The notes: generated from the sequence alone by a model not told the origin. Counted from the first letter of the stretch, positions 23,559-32,726 are shown. The stretch: DNA of 37,786 nt from Oxalobacteraceae bacterium UBA4003 (GCA_002384815.1 DGBN01000047.1:1-37786), one strand, 5' to 3'. Made by a program: numbers and translations.

Positions 23559-24686
23559 CTATTCGTTCGAAGAGCTGTTGATGATGCCGCCGCCAAGACA
23601 TACATCGCCATCGTATAAAACGGCGGATTGCCCGGGTGTGACAGCCCATTGTGGCGTGGAAAAGTTGAGCGAAAAGCTGTCGCTGCCGGTGTGCTGCGTG
23701 CAAGCGACATCAGCTTGTCGATAACGTGTTTTGGCTGATAGTTGTTCTACGTCAGGCGCGGTGCCGGCAACCCAGCTCATTTGGCCAGCGTTTAATTTCG
23801 ATGACAACAGCCACGGATGATCATGGCCTTGCACTATATATAGCGTGTTGGCCGCGACGTCTTTGCGCGCGACGTACCATGGATCGCTATTGCCGTCTGT
23901 ATTCTTGTGCGTCTTCATACCGCCCAAGCCTATGCCTTTGCGTTGACCTAAGGTATAGAAACTCAAGCCAACGTGTTCGCCTACGATAACTCCATCCGGG
24001 GTTTTCATCGGGCCGGGTTGGTACGATAGATAGCGATTCAGGAAGTCACGGAATGGACGTTCGCCGATGAAGCAGATGCCGGTGGAATCTTTTTTCGCTG
24101 CATTTGGCAGCTTCAGTTGTTCGGCGATCTTGCGCACTTCCGTTTTGCGGATTTCGCCGAGCGGGAACAAGGTCTTAGCCAATTGCGCCTGATTCAATCG
24201 GTGCAGAAAGTAGCTTTGATCCTTGCTGGCGTCGACAGCTTTTAGTAACTGCGTTTGACCTGCATTCGGTCCCGACGTGACTTCGCGCACGCGCGCATAG
24301 TGACCAGTCGCGATCATGTCAGCGCCCAGTAGCATGGCGTGATCGAGGAAGGCCTTGAATTTGATTTCGGCGTTGCACAGCACGTCCGGGTTTGGCGTGC
24401 GGCCGGCCTGATACTCGCGCAAGAACTCGGCGAATACGCGGTCTTTATATTCAGCGGCGAAATTGACGGCTTCGATATCGACGCCGACTACGTCGGCTAC
24501 GCTGGCTGCATCGATCCAGTCCTGACGCGTTGAGCAGTATTCCGAGTCGTCGTCATCTTCCCAGTTCTTCATGAACAGGCCGATGACTTCGTAGCCCTGT
24601 TCTTTTAATAGCCACGCAGATACTGACGAATCAACGCCGCCCGACATGCCGATGACGACACGCTTTTTGGTCAAGCCTTTAGTCAC
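23559..24686 (-). CDS. mnmA: tRNA-specific 2-thiouridylase
   Basis: A 375-residue enzyme that puts sulfur on U34 of Lys, Glu and Gln tRNAs. The PP-loop GMSGGVDSS is at residues 13-21. Catalytic cysteines are C104 (NPDVLCNAE) and C205 (STGICFIGER), spaced as in E. coli. GHYARV and the C-terminal beta-barrel follow. The start is GTG at 24686, chosen because the frame reaches the family N-terminus there and an AGGTG sits six bases upstream inside the end of nudJ. The genes overlap by eight bases. The nudJ-mnmA pairing is also found in E. coli. Confidence 0.95.
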   Translation of the reverse strand: MTKGLTKKRVVIGMSGGVDSSVSAWLLKEQGYEVIGLFMKNWEDDDDSEYCSTRQDWIDAASVADVVGVDIEAVNFAAEYKDRVFAEFLREYQAGRTPNPDVLCNAEIKFKAFLDHAMLLGADMIATGHYARVREVTSGPNAGQTQLLKAVDASKDQSYFLHRLNQAQLAKTLFPLGEIRKTEVRKIAEQLKLPNAAKKDSTGICFIGERPFRDFLNRYLSYQPGPMKTPDGVIVGEHVGLSFYTLGQRKGIGLGGMKTHKNTDGNSDPWYVARKDVAANTLYIVQGHDHPWLLSSKLNAGQMSWVAGTAPDVEQLSAKTRYRQADVACTQHTGSDSFSLNFSTPQWAVTPGQSAVLYDGDVCLGGGIINSSSNE

Positions 24687-25164
24687 CGATCACCTCGTAG
24701 ACCGAAGGATCCGTTTGCAGCAGCGATAACGGCGCGCGTTTTCCTGCAAGATAGTCATCTACGCGTGCCAATACAGACGGGCTGCGGTGTTTTTCTTTGC
24801 ACGCGACCAATTCGTCATAACTCATCCAGACAGCGCGCAGAATGCCGACGTCCAGTGGCTGGTCGTGCCTGGCACCGACTTTGCCGCAAAAGCTGAAGCT
24901 TAAATAAGTGACATCATGACCGGTGCGTGCGGAAACGTAGCGCGACATGTACATGCCCACCAAAGCAGTAGGCGTGAAGTCATGCGCGGTTTCTTCCAGC
25001 GTTTCACGAATCACCGCTTGCTCCAGGGATTCGTGCGGATCCAGATGGCCGGCGGGTTGGTTAAAGCGTATTCCTTCGCTGGTTTCTTCTTCTACCAGCA
25101 GGAAAAGCCCATCACGCTCGATGATGGCAGCAACAGTAACAGATGGTTTCCAGACGTCTGACAT
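24679..25164 (-). CDS. nudJ: NudJ-like Nudix hydrolase
   Basis: A 161-residue Nudix hydrolase. The Nudix box begins GHLDPHESLEQAV (from residue 39) and continues IRETLEETAHDF, keeping the REx2EE metal-binding core. The usual final glycine of the box is alanine (EETA), a variant I believe is common in betaproteobacterial homologues. FNQPAGHL just before the box resembles NudJ, which in E. coli acts on nucleoside tri- and diphosphates and on a thiamine-pyrimidine pyrophosphate. The ATG at 25164 has a GAG-containing ribosome site. It overlaps mnmA, the same neighbour as in E. coli, so I prefer NudJ to other Nudix families. Confidence 0.85.
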   Translation of the reverse strand: MSDVWKPSVTVAAIIERDGLFLLVEEETSEGIRFNQPAGHLDPHESLEQAVIRETLEETAHDFTPTALVGMYMSRYVSARTGHDVTYLSFSFCGKVGARHDQPLDVGILRAVWMSYDELVACKEKHRSPSVLARVDDYLAGKRAPLSLLQTDPSVYEVIGD

Positions 25165-25547
25165 AGTGGCTCTCGGATTAACCCGCTATTCTAGCGCGCA
25201 GCGGAAAATGTTGCCGGCAATGTTTCTTTGTCTGAAAATGTTGTAAAAAATGAGTCAGGTCAAGAATGCGCATCTTTGCCTTTGCTATGACGGACATTTA
25301 GCTTTATGCTTATTGGTTCGTTGCCCTAACGGAAGTCGACGGAAAACGTATCTGCCCTGTACAAGTTGGAAGATGCAATCCCCCAATCGGGGTGAATTTC
25401 CCCTGTTATCAGTAGTTTCAGGGATGACGGGCATCCTGCTTGTAGTCGGCGAAAGCGGTTGACCCAAGGACATTACACAATTAAGTGATTTGCCTTCGCC
25501 ATGTTTTGGCGTCGAGGCAAAGGTTTGAATAACGGAACGGAAGAAAC
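25165..25547. other. Intergenic region between divergent nudJ and panD
   Basis: About 380 bases that must hold the promoters of nudJ-mnmA (minus) and panD (plus). A short open frame at 25250-25462 (plus) has no ribosome site or recognisable product. An inverted repeat (GGCGAA at 25448-25453 and TTCGCC at 25495-25500) flanks a TTGACC resembling a -35. No terminator or RNA gene was recognised. Confidence 0.5.
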
Positions 25548-25907
25548 ATGCAACGCATCATGCTCAGAGCAAAAATTCATCGCGCAAAGGTGACGCAAGC
25601 GGATCTGCATTACGAGGGTTCGTGCGGGATCGACGCGGATTTGCTGGAAGCCGCAGATATCAAGGTGGGTGAAAAAATCGAGCTGTACAACATCAATAAC
25701 GGTGAGCGCTTTTCTACCTATGCCATTCAGGGTGCAAGAGGAAGCGGTGAAATTTCGCTGAACGGCGCTGCCGCACGTTGCGCTCACCTCGGTGACTTGA
25801 TGATCATCTGTACCTATGGTCCGATGACTGATGAAGAAATCGCGACCTATACCCCGAAGATTGTTTTCGTTGATGAAGACAATCATTTCGCCGGACTGAA
25901 AAATTAA
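25548..25907 (+). CDS. panD: Aspartate 1-decarboxylase
   Basis: A 119-residue pyruvoyl enzyme that makes beta-alanine for pantothenate and coenzyme A. Self-cleavage between G24 and S25 (HYEGSCGIDADLL) generates the pyruvoyl group on Ser25, at the same position as in the E. coli proenzyme. NGERFSTYAIQGARGSGEI and GDLMIICTYG are further family blocks. GGAAG precedes the ATG. panB and panC are not in the window. It is followed 139 bases later by pntA, with a possible leader structure between. Confidence 0.96.
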   Translation: MQRIMLRAKIHRAKVTQADLHYEGSCGIDADLLEAADIKVGEKIELYNINNGERFSTYAIQGARGSGEISLNGAAARCAHLGDLMIICTYGPMTDEEIATYTPKIVFVDEDNHFAGLKN

Positions 25908-25913
25908 TAGCAA

Positions 25914-26009
25914 GCAGCGTTAGTTAGCGCTAGAAAATCCGCTCGCGCCATTGCGTGTTGCTTGAGCCGGGTTTTTATTCGTGCATTTATCCGTGGTGCC
26001 TAACGCTGC
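25914..26009 (+). other. Distant inverted repeat in the panD-pntA gap
   Basis: GCAGCGTTAG (25914-25923) and its exact complement (26000-26009) lie 76 bases apart in the 139-base gap. A GC-rich segment followed by TTTTT lies between (around 25957-25977). It could close a structured leader ahead of pntA or end the panD message; no known riboswitch class was recognised. Confidence 0.45.
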
Positions 26010-26046
26010 CTGGTCAAGAATCTAAACAAACTATGAGAGATGTTAT

Positions 26047-27651
26047 ATGTCCTTAGTTATAGGAGTGCCGCGGGAGTCATTCCCCGGAGAAACACGGGTA
26101 GCAACTGTGCCCGAAGTCGTGCAAAAGCTGATCAAGCAAGGTTTTGCGATTTCAGTCGAAACCGGTGCCGGCAATCTTGCCAACATCAGCGACGATGATT
26201 ATCGTGCCGCGGGTGCCCAAATCGTGGCGACTGCTGCGGAAATCTGGGCCAGTAGCGACATCATTTTCAAACTGCGTGGTCCTAACAGCGAAGAAGTCGG
26301 CTTGCTGCGCGAAGGCGGCACGCTGGTCAGCTACATCTGGCCTGCGCAAAATCCTGAATTGATGCAACAGCTGGCCGCCAAAAAAGCGACCGTGCTGGCA
26401 ATGGACTCCGTGCCGCGTATTTCACGTGCACAGAAGATGGATGCATTGTCGTCGATGTCCAATATCTCCGGTTACCGTGCCGTGATCGAGGCTGCCAATG
26501 CATTCGGCCGTTTCTTCACCGGTCAAATTACTGCCGCAGGTAAAGTTCCGCCAGCTAAAGTATTCATTATCGGTGCTGGTGTGGCTGGTCTGTCCGCCAT
26601 CGGTACCGCAGCCAATCTTGGCGCCATCGTGCGTGCCAACGACACCCGTCCGGACGTCGCGGATCAAATTACATCGCTCGGCGGTGAATACGTCGGCGTC
26701 GATTACGAGGAAGACGGCGCAGGCGCTGGCGGTTACGCCAAGGTCATGTCCGAAGGCTTCCAGAAGGCGCAGCGCGAAGTATTCGCGAAGCAAGCTGCGG
26801 AAGTCGACATCATCATCACTACCGCACTGATCCCTGGCAAGCCAGCTCCTAAGCTGATCACCGCTGACATGGTTAAATCCATGAAAGCCGGTAGCGTCAT
26901 CGTCGATCTGGCTGCCGAACAAGGTGGTAACTGCGAACTGACCGTGCCAGGTGAAGTGACTGTTGTGCACGGCGTGACCATCATTGGGTACAAAGATTTG
27001 CCTACGCGTTTGCCTAAACAGGCATCGACGCTGTACGCAACCAATCTGTTCCGTCTGAGCGAAGACCTGATCAAAACCAATAGTGTGGAGCCTGCCGGCG
27101 AAGGTGCTGCTGCTATCCATATGAATATGGAAGATGAAGTCATTCGCGGCACCACCGTGGTTGACCAGGGTAATGTGACCTGGCCGCCGCCAGCGCCCAA
27201 GCTTTCGGCTGCTCCTGCGCAAGCCAAGCCGGCTGTGGCTCCGGCACCAGCGCATGGTCATGGCCCTAGTACCAAAGTGTCGTCGCCGACCCGCGTCGCG
27301 ACAATGTTTGTGTTTGCTGTACTGCTGTTTGGTCTGATCGGCATTGGTGCGCCAACCGCTTTCCTCGGCCACTTGACTGTGTTCGTACTGGGTTGCTTCA
27401 TTGGTTACATGGTGGTCTGGAATGTTACCCCGGCATTGCATACGCCTCTGATGAGCGTTACCAACTCCATCTCGTCGATCATCGTGATCGGTGCCTTGGT
27501 GCAGGTTGCTCCTCCGCTGGCTGATGGCATGGCGCGTCCCGAGATGCTGATCAAGTGTCTCGCCGCTGCTGGCATCGCTTTGACCGCAATCAACATGTTC
27601 GGCGGCTTTGCTGTTACCCGTCGCATGCTTGACATGTTCCGTAAGAATTAA
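26047..27651 (+). CDS. pntA: Proton-translocating NAD(P) transhydrogenase, alpha subunit
   Basis: A 534-residue alpha subunit. It begins IGVPRESFPGETRVATVPE. The NAD-binding dI domain has its glycine motif FIIGAGVAGLSAIG at about residues 173-186 and TRPDVADQITSLGGEYV. An Ala/Pro linker (about residues 375-415) joins it to a membrane domain with roughly four helices. PntAB uses the proton gradient to make NADPH from NADH. Here dI and the membrane part are one polypeptide, as in E. coli, rather than split into PntAA and PntAB. pntB begins ten bases after the stop. Confidence 0.96.
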   Translation: MSLVIGVPRESFPGETRVATVPEVVQKLIKQGFAISVETGAGNLANISDDDYRAAGAQIVATAAEIWASSDIIFKLRGPNSEEVGLLREGGTLVSYIWPAQNPELMQQLAAKKATVLAMDSVPRISRAQKMDALSSMSNISGYRAVIEAANAFGRFFTGQITAAGKVPPAKVFIIGAGVAGLSAIGTAANLGAIVRANDTRPDVADQITSLGGEYVGVDYEEDGAGAGGYAKVMSEGFQKAQREVFAKQAAEVDIIITTALIPGKPAPKLITADMVKSMKAGSVIVDLAAEQGGNCELTVPGEVTVVHGVTIIGYKDLPTRLPKQASTLYATNLFRLSEDLIKTNSVEPAGEGAAAIHMNMEDEVIRGTTVVDQGNVTWPPPAPKLSAAPAQAKPAVAPAPAHGHGPSTKVSSPTRVATMFVFAVLLFGLIGIGAPTAFLGHLTVFVLGCFIGYMVVWNVTPALHTPLMSVTNSISSIIVIGALVQVAPPLADGMARPEMLIKCLAAAGIALTAINMFGGFAVTRRMLDMFRKN

Positions 27652-27661
27652 GGAGACCACA

Positions 27662-29074
27662 ATGTCTGCAAATCTGGCCACTGTCTCCTACATCGGAGCA
27701 ACCATTCTTTTTATCCTCAGCCTGGGTGGCTTGTCGCATCCGGAAACTTCACGCCGCGGTAACCTCTACGGCATGATCGGTATGGGCATTGCTGTGCTTG
27801 CTACCATTTTTGGCCCACGCGTAACTGCTGACGGCTACGCCTGGATCATCGCCGCGCTCGTTGTCGGTGGTGCGATCGGTCTGTACGCCGCGAAGAAGGT
27901 CAAAATGACCGAAATGCCGGAACTGGTTGCATTGATGCACAGTTTCGTCGGTCTGGCCGCAGCCCTGGTCGGTTTCGCCAGCTATATCGATCCATCGGTA
28001 CACTTGGAAGGCGCGGAAAAAACGATTCATCAAGTTGAAATCTACATCGGCATCTTTATCGGTGCAGTAACCTTCTCTGGTTCGCTGATCGCATTCGGTA
28101 AATTGAACGGCAAAATTGGCGGCAAGCCATTGCTCTTGCCTGGCCGTCACGTCATCAACCTGATCGGCCTGCTGCTCGTGATCTGGTTCGGTCGTGAGTT
28201 CGTCAATGCACCTGACGTGGCTAGCGGCATGATTCCGCTGATCATCATGACGGTGATTGCGCTGCTGTTCGGTATTCACATGGTGATGGCTATCGGCGGT
28301 GCTGATATGCCGGTCGTGGTATCGATGTTGAACAGCTACTCCGGCTGGGCTGCTTCGGCTACCGGTTTCATGCTTGGCAACGATTTGCTGATCGTGACCG
28401 GTGCGCTGGTTGGTTCCTCCGGTGCGATTCTGTCCTACATCATGTGCCAGGCGATGAACCGCAACTTCTTCAGCGTGATCGCCGGTGGTTTTGGTGGCGG
28501 AGCCCCGAAGACGGGCGGCGCTGTTAAAGAGCAGGTTGGTGAAGCGACTCCTGTTTCTGCACAAGAAACCGCAGAACTGCTGCGTGAAGCAAAGAGCGTT
28601 GTTATCGTGCCGGGTTACGGCATGGCAGTGGCACAAGCTCAGCACACGGTTAACGACATCACCAAGTTTCTGCGTGCCAAGGGAACCAAGGTGCGTTTTG
28701 CGATCCATCCTGTTGCAGGTCGTATGCCTGGCCACATGAACGTGTTGTTGGCTGAAGCCAAAGTGCCTTACGACATCGTGATGGAAATGGATGAAATCAA
28801 CGAAGATTTCCCTGATACCGACGTGGTCATGGTGATTGGGGCCAACGACATCGTGAACCCGGATGCGCAGGAAGATCCGGACAGCCCGATCGCCGGTATG
28901 CCGGTGCTCGAGGTCTGGAAGGCTGAAACCTCGATCGTCATGAAACGTTCGATGGCTTCCGGTTACGCTGGTGTCGACAATCCGCTGTTCTACAAAGAAA
29001 ACAATCGCATGTTGTTTGGCGATGCGAAGAAAATGCTGGATGAAGTTCTGACGACTCTTGAGTCCAGAGACTGA
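27662..29074 (+). CDS. pntB: Proton-translocating NAD(P) transhydrogenase, beta subunit
   Basis: A 470-residue partner of PntA. About nine hydrophobic segments fill residues 1-270 (for example LMHSFVGLAAALVGFASYID). The NADP-binding dIII domain follows, with VVIVPGYGMAVAQAQH, RFAIHPVAGRMPGHMNVLLAEA and DVVMVIGANDIVNPDAQ. The ATG at 27662 has AAGGAG six bases upstream, and the upstream in-frame extension overlaps pntA and is rejected. Length is near E. coli PntB (462). A strong terminator follows, so pntA-pntB form the whole unit. Confidence 0.97.
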   Translation: MSANLATVSYIGATILFILSLGGLSHPETSRRGNLYGMIGMGIAVLATIFGPRVTADGYAWIIAALVVGGAIGLYAAKKVKMTEMPELVALMHSFVGLAAALVGFASYIDPSVHLEGAEKTIHQVEIYIGIFIGAVTFSGSLIAFGKLNGKIGGKPLLLPGRHVINLIGLLLVIWFGREFVNAPDVASGMIPLIIMTVIALLFGIHMVMAIGGADMPVVVSMLNSYSGWAASATGFMLGNDLLIVTGALVGSSGAILSYIMCQAMNRNFFSVIAGGFGGGAPKTGGAVKEQVGEATPVSAQETAELLREAKSVVIVPGYGMAVAQAQHTVNDITKFLRAKGTKVRFAIHPVAGRMPGHMNVLLAEAKVPYDIVMEMDEINEDFPDTDVVMVIGANDIVNPDAQEDPDSPIAGMPVLEVWKAETSIVMKRSMASGYAGVDNPLFYKENNRMLFGDAKKMLDEVLTTLESRD

Positions 29075-29086
29075 TAGCATGCTTCA

Positions 29087-29114
29087 AAAAAAGCCCGCAT
29101 AAGCGGGCTTTTTT
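29087..29114. terminator. Bidirectional terminator after pntB
   Basis: A 12-base stem (29087-29098 and 29103-29114, core GCCCGC, loop ATAA) with A6/T6 flanks. It also lies downstream of the convergent LysR gene. Confidence 0.94.
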
Positions 29115-29165
29115 ATTGGGTTTTTGCGGTGCTGATTTATCATAAAGAGAGAGAAAAGCGAATGC

Positions 29166-30071
29166 TTACCTGCTCCAATAACCAGGCTGGCTGTACATCG
29201 CTTTTAAATGTGAGATGAACAAACGCACCTTGGCCGGGACGTTTCGCTGTTGCGGATACACCGCCATGATGTCGTATTCGGGAATCGCGTAATCATCGAG
29301 CACCGTTTCCAGCAAGCCGCTTTCCAGCTGGCTTTGAATCTCCCAGACGGAGCGCCAGGCAATGCCCAGGCCTTCGGTCATCCAGCGATGCAGCAATTCA
29401 CCGTCGTTGCAGTCCAGGCTGCCCTGCGCGCGCACGGATACGGTTTTGCCGCGATGATTAAAATACCAGCCGCGTTGCTGTCCGCCTTGAAGATTGAAGG
29501 ATAGGCAATTATGATTAGCCAGATCATCCAGCGTTTTTGGCTTGCCATGTTTCCTGAAGTATTCCCGTGTGCCGCATACCACGCGTTTATTGGCGGCAAG
29601 ATTGATGGCAACAAAATTGGGTTCGATGTTGCCGCCGATACGAATACCCATGTCATAACCTTCTTGCACCAGATCGACGACGCGATCGGTCAGGTTGAAT
29701 GACATTTTGAGGCCGGGATGTTGTTCCAGAAATTCCTGGGCGTATGGAGCTACGTGCTGACGACCGAAAGAAGCCGGGGCGGAAATGATCAAATGCCCGG
29801 TGACTTTGTTGTGGCCTGCGGAGAGTGCGCTTTCCGCCAGATCCAGTTCTCCCAGCATTTTGCGGCAATGTTCCAGGTAGACGGAACCTTCTTCGGTAAG
29901 AGCCAGCCTACGTGTAGAGCGATGCAGTAGGCGAACGCCGAGACGTTTCTCCAGGGAATCAATGCGGCGCCCGACCATTACGGGCGTGACCTGCAAGGCC
30001 AATGCGGCGGCGGCGAAGCTGTTATGCTCGACCGCCATCACAAAGGCTTCTATCTGTTTGAGCTTATCCAT
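29166..30071 (-). CDS. LysR-family regulator, candidate regulator of the gcl cluster
   Basis: A 301-residue LysR-type regulator. The N-terminal helix-turn-helix (residues 1-60) contains FAAAALALQVTPVMVGRRID and LEKRLGVRLLHRSTRRLALT. The effector domain starts near residue 90 with GHLIISAPASFGRQHVAPY. The RLLHRSTRRLALTEEG form places it in the CrgA/AaeR-like group. It diverges from gcl across 107 bases with two inverted repeats. LysR proteins usually control the divergent gene and themselves, so glyoxylate or a related metabolite is a plausible effector, but this is inference from position. Confidence 0.9.
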   Translation of the reverse strand: MDKLKQIEAFVMAVEHNSFAAAALALQVTPVMVGRRIDSLEKRLGVRLLHRSTRRLALTEEGSVYLEHCRKMLGELDLAESALSAGHNKVTGHLIISAPASFGRQHVAPYAQEFLEQHPGLKMSFNLTDRVVDLVQEGYDMGIRIGGNIEPNFVAINLAANKRVVCGTREYFRKHGKPKTLDDLANHNCLSFNLQGGQQRGWYFNHRGKTVSVRAQGSLDCNDGELLHRWMTEGLGIAWRSVWEIQSQLESGLLETVLDDYAIPEYDIMAVYPQQRNVPAKVRLFISHLKAMYSQPGYWSR

Positions 30072-30074
30072 TCG

Positions 30075-30134
30075 ATACTTTAAGTATTTAATTGGTTAAT
30101 TAATAGTCCTATTCTAAATTTAACGCATTAGAAT
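30075..30134. promoter_or_regulatory. Operator-like inverted repeats between lysR and gcl
   Basis: Two dyads lie in the divergent gap. ATACTT-T-AAGTAT (30075-30087) sits close to the lysR start. ATTCTAA (30111-30117), ten bases, TTAGAAT (30128-30134) sits 45 bases before the gcl start. The second has the form of an interrupted LysR recognition dyad. No experimental support. Confidence 0.55.
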
Positions 30135-30178
30135 TACTATAGGCATCAGGAAAATTTCATTTCAATGGAGATACAGTA

Positions 30179-31927
30179 ATGGCAAAGATGACAGCAGCCC
30201 AGGCAGCAGTTTGGGTAATGCAGAAAGAAGGCATTGATCAGGCGTTCGGCGTACCAGGCGCAGCGATCAATCCGTTTTACTCCGCGATGCAAAAGCAAGG
30301 CACGATCAAACACATTCTGGCACGCCACGTAGAAGGCGCGACACACATGGCTGAGGGTTACACCCGCGCCAAATCCGGCAACATCGGTGTGGCCCTCGCT
30401 ACCTCGGGCCCTGGCGGCACAGACATGATCACCGGTCTGTACTCGGCAATTGCGGATTCGATTCCTATCTTGTGTGTCACTGGTCAAGCGCCACGTGCAC
30501 GTTTGCACAAGGAAGATTTCCAGGCTGTTGATATCGAGTCGATCTCGAAGCCAGTAACCAAATGGTCGGTGATGGTTCGCGAGCCTGCATTGGTTCCGCA
30601 AGTGTTCCAGCAAGCATTCCACATCATGCGTTCGGGCCGCCCAGGTCCAGTGCTGATCGATTTGCCATTCGATGTGCAAGTTGCTGAAATCGAATTCGAT
30701 CCGGATCTGTACGAGCCATTGCCAGTCTACAAACCGGCGGCAAGCCGCAAGCAGATCGAACGCGCAATCAGCATGCTGAACGAAGCAGAACGTCCATTGC
30801 TGATTTCCGGCGGTGGCGTGATCAATGCAGACGCAACGCCGTTGATGCTTGAATTCGCTGAGTTGGTCAATGTTCCTGTCGTTCCAACCCTGATGGGCTG
30901 GGGTACAGTACCTGATGATCATCCACTGATGGTCGGTATGGTTGGCCTGCAAACCTCGCACCGTTACGGTAACGCGACGATGCTGGCTTCGGACTTCGCC
31001 TTCGGTATCGGTAACCGTTGGGCTAACCGTTTCACCGGTTCGATCGACGTCTTCACCAAAGACCGTAAATTCGTACACATCGACATTGAACCGACACAAA
31101 TCGGTCGCGTGTTTGGTCCAGACCTCGGTATCACTTCCGACGCTGGCGCAGCACTGAAATTGATGATCGAAGTAGCGAAAGAATTGAAAGCTGCCGGCAA
31201 ACTGAAAAACCGTGATGCATGGTTGGCCGAGTGCCAGGAGCGCAAACGCACGATGTTGCGTAAAACCGATTTCGATGTAACGCCAATCAAGCCACAACGC
31301 GTTTACCAAGAAATGAATGCAGTGTTCGGAAAAACAGCGCGCTATGTTTCGAACATCGGTTTGTCGCAAATCGCTGCCGGTCAATTCCTGCACGTGTACA
31401 AAGAACGTAACTGGATCAACTGCGGTCAAGCAGGTCCGTTGGGCTGGACTGTTCCAGCTGCTCTGGGTGTCCGGGCTGCCGATCCAACCAGCGAAATCGT
31501 TGCGATCACAGGCGATTACGACTTCCAGTTCCTGATCGAAGAATTGGCAGCCGGCGCGCAGTTCAACCTGCCATACATCCACGTGTTGGTTAACAACTCG
31601 TACCTGGGCCTGATCCGTCAAGCACAACGTATGTTTACGATGGATTACTGCGTATCGCTGGCATTTGACAACATCAACTCGACCGAAAACGCTTCGTACG
31701 GTGTTGATCACGTTAAAGTTACTGAAGGTTTGGGTTGCAAAGCAATTCGCGTCTACAACCCGGACGATATCGCTCCAGCACTGAAAAAAGCGCAAGAGTG
31801 GATCAAGGAATTCAAGGTGCCAGTCGTTGTTGAAATCATTCTCGAACGCGTAACCAACATCGCGATGGGTACTGAAATCAACGCGATCAATGAATTTGAA
31901 GAAATTCTCGACGTTAAGGGTGCTTAA
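30179..31927 (+). CDS. gcl: Glyoxylate carboligase
   Basis: A 582-residue ThDP enzyme that condenses two glyoxylates to tartronate semialdehyde and CO2. It matches E. coli Gcl closely throughout (FGVPGAAINPFYSAM, SGPGGTDMITGLYSA, LHKEDFQAVDIESI). Residue 51 is Val (ILARHVEGA) where almost all ThDP enzymes have a catalytic Glu, a hallmark of Gcl. The ThDP-binding region GDYDFQFLIEELA leads to LVNNSYLGLIRQ. It ends about 11 residues earlier than the E. coli protein. GGAG lies eight bases before the ATG. hyi starts one base after the stop. Confidence 0.97.
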   Translation: MAKMTAAQAAVWVMQKEGIDQAFGVPGAAINPFYSAMQKQGTIKHILARHVEGATHMAEGYTRAKSGNIGVALATSGPGGTDMITGLYSAIADSIPILCVTGQAPRARLHKEDFQAVDIESISKPVTKWSVMVREPALVPQVFQQAFHIMRSGRPGPVLIDLPFDVQVAEIEFDPDLYEPLPVYKPAASRKQIERAISMLNEAERPLLISGGGVINADATPLMLEFAELVNVPVVPTLMGWGTVPDDHPLMVGMVGLQTSHRYGNATMLASDFAFGIGNRWANRFTGSIDVFTKDRKFVHIDIEPTQIGRVFGPDLGITSDAGAALKLMIEVAKELKAAGKLKNRDAWLAECQERKRTMLRKTDFDVTPIKPQRVYQEMNAVFGKTARYVSNIGLSQIAAGQFLHVYKERNWINCGQAGPLGWTVPAALGVRAADPTSEIVAITGDYDFQFLIEELAAGAQFNLPYIHVLVNNSYLGLIRQAQRMFTMDYCVSLAFDNINSTENASYGVDHVKVTEGLGCKAIRVYNPDDIAPALKKAQEWIKEFKVPVVVEIILERVTNIAMGTEINAINEFEEILDVKGA

Positions 31928-31928
31928 G

Positions 31929-32708
31929 ATGACGAAACTTGCTGCTAATCTGACGATGTTGTTCAACGAGGTTCCATTCATGGACCGCTTTGAACAAGCT
32001 GCAAAGAATGGCTTCAAAGGCGTTGAATTTTTGTTTCCATACGATTTCCCGGCGGCTGATGTTGCTGCGAAATTGAAGGAAAACAATCTGGAAATGGTCT
32101 TGCACAATCTGCCGGCCGGTAACTGGGCTGGTGGTGAGCGCGGTATCGCCTGTCATCCTGACCGTGTTGAAGAATTCAAGGCCGGTGTCGACAAGGCAAT
32201 TGAATACGTCAAAGTGCTCGGCACCAAACAGGTCAATATCCTGTCCGGTATCGTGCCTGCTGGCGTAACGCATGAACAAGCAGAAGCGACTCTGGTTGCG
32301 AACTTGAAATATGCGGCTGCCAAATTGAAGGCAGAAGGTATCCCACTGTTGATCGAAGCGATCAACACATTCGATATCCCTGGCTTCTTCCTGACCGGTA
32401 CCAAACAGACTCTGGACATCATTGCCAAAGTTGGTTCGGACAACCTGTTCTTCCAATACGACATCTATCACATGCAACGCATGGAAGGTGAACTGGCGAG
32501 CACGATGAAGAACAACCTTGCGGTCATTCCTCATCTTCAGCTGGCCGACAATCCAGGTCGTTTTGAACCAGGCACAGGTGAAATCAACTACACCTTCCTG
32601 TTCAAGTTCCTGGATGAAATCGGTTACAAGGGTTGGATCGGTTGTGAATACAAGCCTAAAGCTGGTACGGTAGAAGGATTGGGCTGGCGCGCTGCGCACG
32701 GCCTATAA
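31929..32708 (+). CDS. hyi: Hydroxypyruvate isomerase
   Basis: A 259-residue TIM-barrel enzyme interconverting hydroxypyruvate and tartronate semialdehyde. It begins MTKLAANLTMLFNEVPFMDR. Family blocks are GVEFLFPYDFPAA, LHNLPAGNWAGGERGIA, IEAINTFDIPGFFLTGT, QYDIYHMQRMEGEL and ADNPGRFEPGTGEINY, with acidic metal ligands. The match to E. coli Hyi (258) is strong. It starts one base after gcl, with AAGGGTG at the end of gcl as ribosome site. The 13 in-frame codons upstream lie inside gcl and are rejected. Confidence 0.95.
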   Translation: MTKLAANLTMLFNEVPFMDRFEQAAKNGFKGVEFLFPYDFPAADVAAKLKENNLEMVLHNLPAGNWAGGERGIACHPDRVEEFKAGVDKAIEYVKVLGTKQVNILSGIVPAGVTHEQAEATLVANLKYAAAKLKAEGIPLLIEAINTFDIPGFFLTGTKQTLDIIAKVGSDNLFFQYDIYHMQRMEGELASTMKNNLAVIPHLQLADNPGRFEPGTGEINYTFLFKFLDEIGYKGWIGCEYKPKAGTVEGLGWRAAHGL

Positions 32709-32726
32709 TGTAACGCGCCTTATACG

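Noticed and set aside
25250..25462. A 70-residue plus-strand open frame upstream of panD
   Set aside because: No ribosome site, no recognisable family, and it lies in a region that must hold promoters.
26422..29080. Long minus-strand open frames (419 and 443 residues) opposite pntA and pntB
   Set aside because: They oppose clearly identified PntA and PntB, have His/Asp/Arg-rich composition without domains, and look like codon-bias shadows.
30146..32107. A 653-residue open frame on the minus strand opposite gcl and hyi
   Set aside because: Gcl and Hyi on the plus strand are unmistakable. The antisense frame is rich in Cys, His, Trp and Phe, as expected of a shadow created by codon bias, and has no recognisable domain.
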